A stretch of DNA of 7,909 nt from Acidobacteriota bacterium. GTDB lineage: Bacteria; Acidobacteriota; Terriglobia; UBA7540. Every line of letters starts with the position of its first letter. Position 1 is the stretch's first letter. The stretch is from contig JAJYJL010000150.1 in the NCBI GenBank assembly GCA_021789565.1, forward strand, positions 2,683-10,591. Reading direction: 5' to 3'. Under the pieces are notes generated by a model. That model saw only the letters and a program-made list of their open reading frames with translations, searched no databases and was not told the origin of the DNA. Of this stretch, positions 6,098 through 7,909 are shown piece after piece. Made by a program: the position numbers and the translations under genes.

Positions 6098-7909
6098 TCA
6101 TCCCGCCGCACTCAGCTTTACCACCCAGATTTCGCCGCCAGTCAGGTTCTTGTCAAGGACCACATTGCCGTTCGCCGCCTTAAACGTCACCCTGCGGCCG
6201 GTCACGATGTCCTTTGCCTCGCGGACGCTCCACGGAACGTGGACGGAAATCGAAGTCTGTGCGGGCTTCTCAGCATGGTTGAAGACGAATACCAGTTGCT
6301 CCTGCGCGCTGACCAGCCGGCGGACTTCCACTTCGCTGGTTCCCTCTCCTGAAACTTTCACCTCTGCACGAACGCCTGCGGCGCGTGCCAAGGACCGCAA
6401 CAACCGCCCGGTGGAGGGATCATGCTCGCGTTCGTAGGAAAGCGGCAGAAACGTTCCGGCCAGGATAGCTTTCCCCTTGCCGAAAGAGTTTTCAACCAGG
6501 GCGGGCCGGCCGTTGGCAAAGCGCGCCAACACCTGACCGCCGTCGAGCGGTTCAAGCTCTTCTTCAAAGCTGTCGCCACGAACCACTTCGCCTGCTTTCA
6601 TGCCCGGGAGGCTGGGGGAAGACTCCATGAGCAGCCGCGCGGCTTCTACCGGCCGGATGATTCTCTCCCGCGCCCCGAAAACCTTTGCCAGCCCAAAGCC
6701 TGGGATCACGTCACTGGCAAATCCCCGAGCGTTGTTCCAGGCCAGGCGCGCCCCGGCCACAGCCGTCCCGCCCTGCTCCACATATTGCTTCACACCCTCG
6801 GCAACCTGGTGCGAAATCATCACCGCGTAGGGAAGAAACAGGATTTTGTAAGCTTTCACCCGGCCGTCGATGACGTCCCGCGTGCTGACAAAATCCACCG
6901 GAATCTGCTCTTCGAGAAAGGCGCGGTACACGCCTTCGAGCGAATCGCGTTCCGCGTTGCCCAGCGTCGAGAGCGATGGTTCCGTTCCGCCCACCATGTA
7001 GGAGAGCCGGTTGTAAAGAATGGCCACCTCGGCTGGGGCCGGCTGGGCTTTATCAATGGAAGCGGCGTTTTGCGCGATGGCTTTGGCCGTTGCACCTGCC
7101 ACTCGCGAGCGCGGCGTGAGAGTGCCGTCCAGATTGATCAGGCCGTAGCCGTTCGACTCGTAGCCGGCGTTCATCGGATACCAGGCGTAGACGGCGATTT
7201 CGCGCGCGCCGTGGGAAACGACCTGCCACATCCAGTAGGCTTCATCGTGGCCGGTGACGGGCTGGGCGATGCGCATCCCGGTGACGCCCTGGCCCGCCTG
7301 CAATTCTCCGATCCAGAATCCTTTGCCGACGCTGTGTCCCGCCGAGCGCGAGAAATCGAGCCCTGCCGCGAGATGCTCGTATGTCCACGGCTTGCGCGAC
7401 TCGGCGTGCTTGGGATAGAGCGAAGTGCCGAAAAAGTCCGCACTGCCCGCCATCAGGAAGTCATCGGGCTCGCCGTAGCCATCGCGCGGATCGGTAAACA
7501 GGCCCGGCACAGCCGCGTGGCTGGTGATGGGGTGAAGGTGGTCGGCACTGCGGACAGCATCGACCCGAGTCTTCAGGTCAGCGGCCAGCTTGGCGGTGAT
7601 GAACGCCCGCCAGTCGAGATAATCGGTGAACGAGAGGATGGTTGAAAAACGCGGTGGCGTTACGTCATCCCAGCTTGTAAACCCGCGGTACCACGCCTTG
7701 TTGAGCGCCGCGAGCGTCTTGTATTTTGCCTGCAGCCACTCGCGGAAGCGCGCCTGCGTGTAGCGGCAGTAGCAGAACTCGGGGTTTTTCAGATAATCAA
7801 AACCCGCCCAGTTCACCAGGTGCGGCTCGCTCCACACGTCCCAGCCGTAAAGGGCGTGGTAGCGGTTGGCGTCCTGCGAGAGGGCCTCAATGAATTTCAC
7901 AACCTCATT
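6098..7909 (-). CDS. GH42 beta-galactosidase-like glycoside hydrolase (N-terminus cut by window edge)
   Basis: A retaining exo-glycosidase; GH42 enzymes usually release terminal beta-D-galactose from oligosaccharides. The frame is open at the right edge; 603 residues are visible and roughly 115 N-terminal ones appear to be missing from a family of about 650-700. Residue 1 here is the GTG codon at 7900. GWDVWSEPHLVNW carries the presumed acid/base E25, followed by a GH42-typical region (EFCYCRYTQARFREWLQAKYKTL, 41-63; ALNKAW, 65-70). WIGELQAGQG (196-205) carries nucleophile E199; the 174-residue separation matches the family. Residues about 288-485 look like the flavodoxin-like trimerisation domain (EVAILYNRLS, ILFLPYAVM) and 520-600 like the C-terminal beta domain. 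Unusual points are Ser instead of the clan GH-A Asn before E25, and two of the three clustered metal cysteines (C43, C45; Thr at 48). It probably acts with the ROK kinase and permease downstream. Whether a signal peptide exists cannot be seen. Confidence 0.85.
   Translation of the reverse strand, partial: NEVVKFIEALSQDANRYHALYGWDVWSEPHLVNWAGFDYLKNPEFCYCRYTQARFREWLQAKYKTLAALNKAWYRGFTSWDDVTPPRFSTILSFTDYLDWRAFITAKLAADLKTRVDAVRSADHLHPITSHAAVPGLFTDPRDGYGEPDDFLMAGSADFFGTSLYPKHAESRKPWTYEHLAAGLDFSRSAGHSVGKGFWIGELQAGQGVTGMRIAQPVTGHDEAYWMWQVVSHGAREIAVYAWYPMNAGYESNGYGLINLDGTLTPRSRVAGATAKAIAQNAASIDKAQPAPAEVAILYNRLSYMVGGTEPSLSTLGNAERDSLEGVYRAFLEEQIPVDFVSTRDVIDGRVKAYKILFLPYAVMISHQVAEGVKQYVEQGGTAVAGARLAWNNARGFASDVIPGFGLAKVFGARERIIRPVEAARLLMESSPSLPGMKAGEVVRGDSFEEELEPLDGGQVLARFANGRPALVENSFGKGKAILAGTFLPLSYEREHDPSTGRLLRSLARAAGVRAEVKVSGEGTSEVEVRRLVSAQEQLVFVFNHAEKPAQTSISVHVPWSVREAKDIVTGRRVTFKAANGNVVLDKNLTGGEIWVVKLSAAG

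Noticed and set aside
6422..7645. Plus-strand 407-codon open frame antisense to the GH42-like gene
   Set aside because: No recognisable motif and low-complexity basic composition; the opposite strand encodes an unmistakable glycosidase.

Overview
This GC-rich window (about 60 % G+C by eye) looks like a chromosomal segment from a saccharolytic, probably soil-dwelling bacterium, most plausibly an Acidobacteriota member. That placement is inference from three things: the style of the proteins (a GH39-like secreted hydrolase, an L-rhamnonate dehydratase-like enzyme and an AYSSYSGC-type ferrochelatase), the base composition, and palindromic intergenic repeats. It holds six protein-coding genes and no RNA gene or CRISPR array. 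Five genes are on the minus strand; hemH alone is on the plus strand. The genes at both window edges are cut off.

Layout in + coordinates. (1) 3-833, minus: N-terminal 277 residues of an enolase-superfamily acid-sugar dehydratase, best match L-rhamnonate dehydratase; its C-terminus lies outside the window. (2) 859-2343, minus: secreted clan GH-A glycoside hydrolase resembling GH39, 25 bp upstream of gene 1 in the same direction, so probably co-transcribed. (3) 2344-2683: non-coding divergent spacer with a candidate promoter for the hydrolase, a 67-bp inverted-repeat element and a possible leaderless promoter for hemH. (4) 2684-3688, plus: ferrochelatase with a likely C-terminal [2Fe-2S] cysteine set. 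(5) 3685-4839, minus: 12-TM MFS permease, convergent with hemH, the two stop codons overlapping. (6) 4897-5823, minus: ROK-family sugar kinase with a degenerate zinc/sugar motif. (7) 5824-6097: non-coding spacer dominated by a compound palindromic repeat containing a 38-bp tandem repeat. (8) 6098-7909, minus: GH42-type beta-galactosidase-like enzyme, N-terminus outside the window.

Taken together, genes 8, 6 and 5 (glycosidase, sugar kinase, permease) read as a minus-strand set for releasing, importing and phosphorylating a sugar. Genes 2 and 1 read as a second set coupling a secreted glycosidase to acid-sugar dehydration. hemH is a housekeeping haem gene placed between them. I do not see an undescribed multi-gene system. 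The least ordinary content is the two structured intergenic repeats and the altered active-site or metal motifs in the ROK and GH42 proteins.
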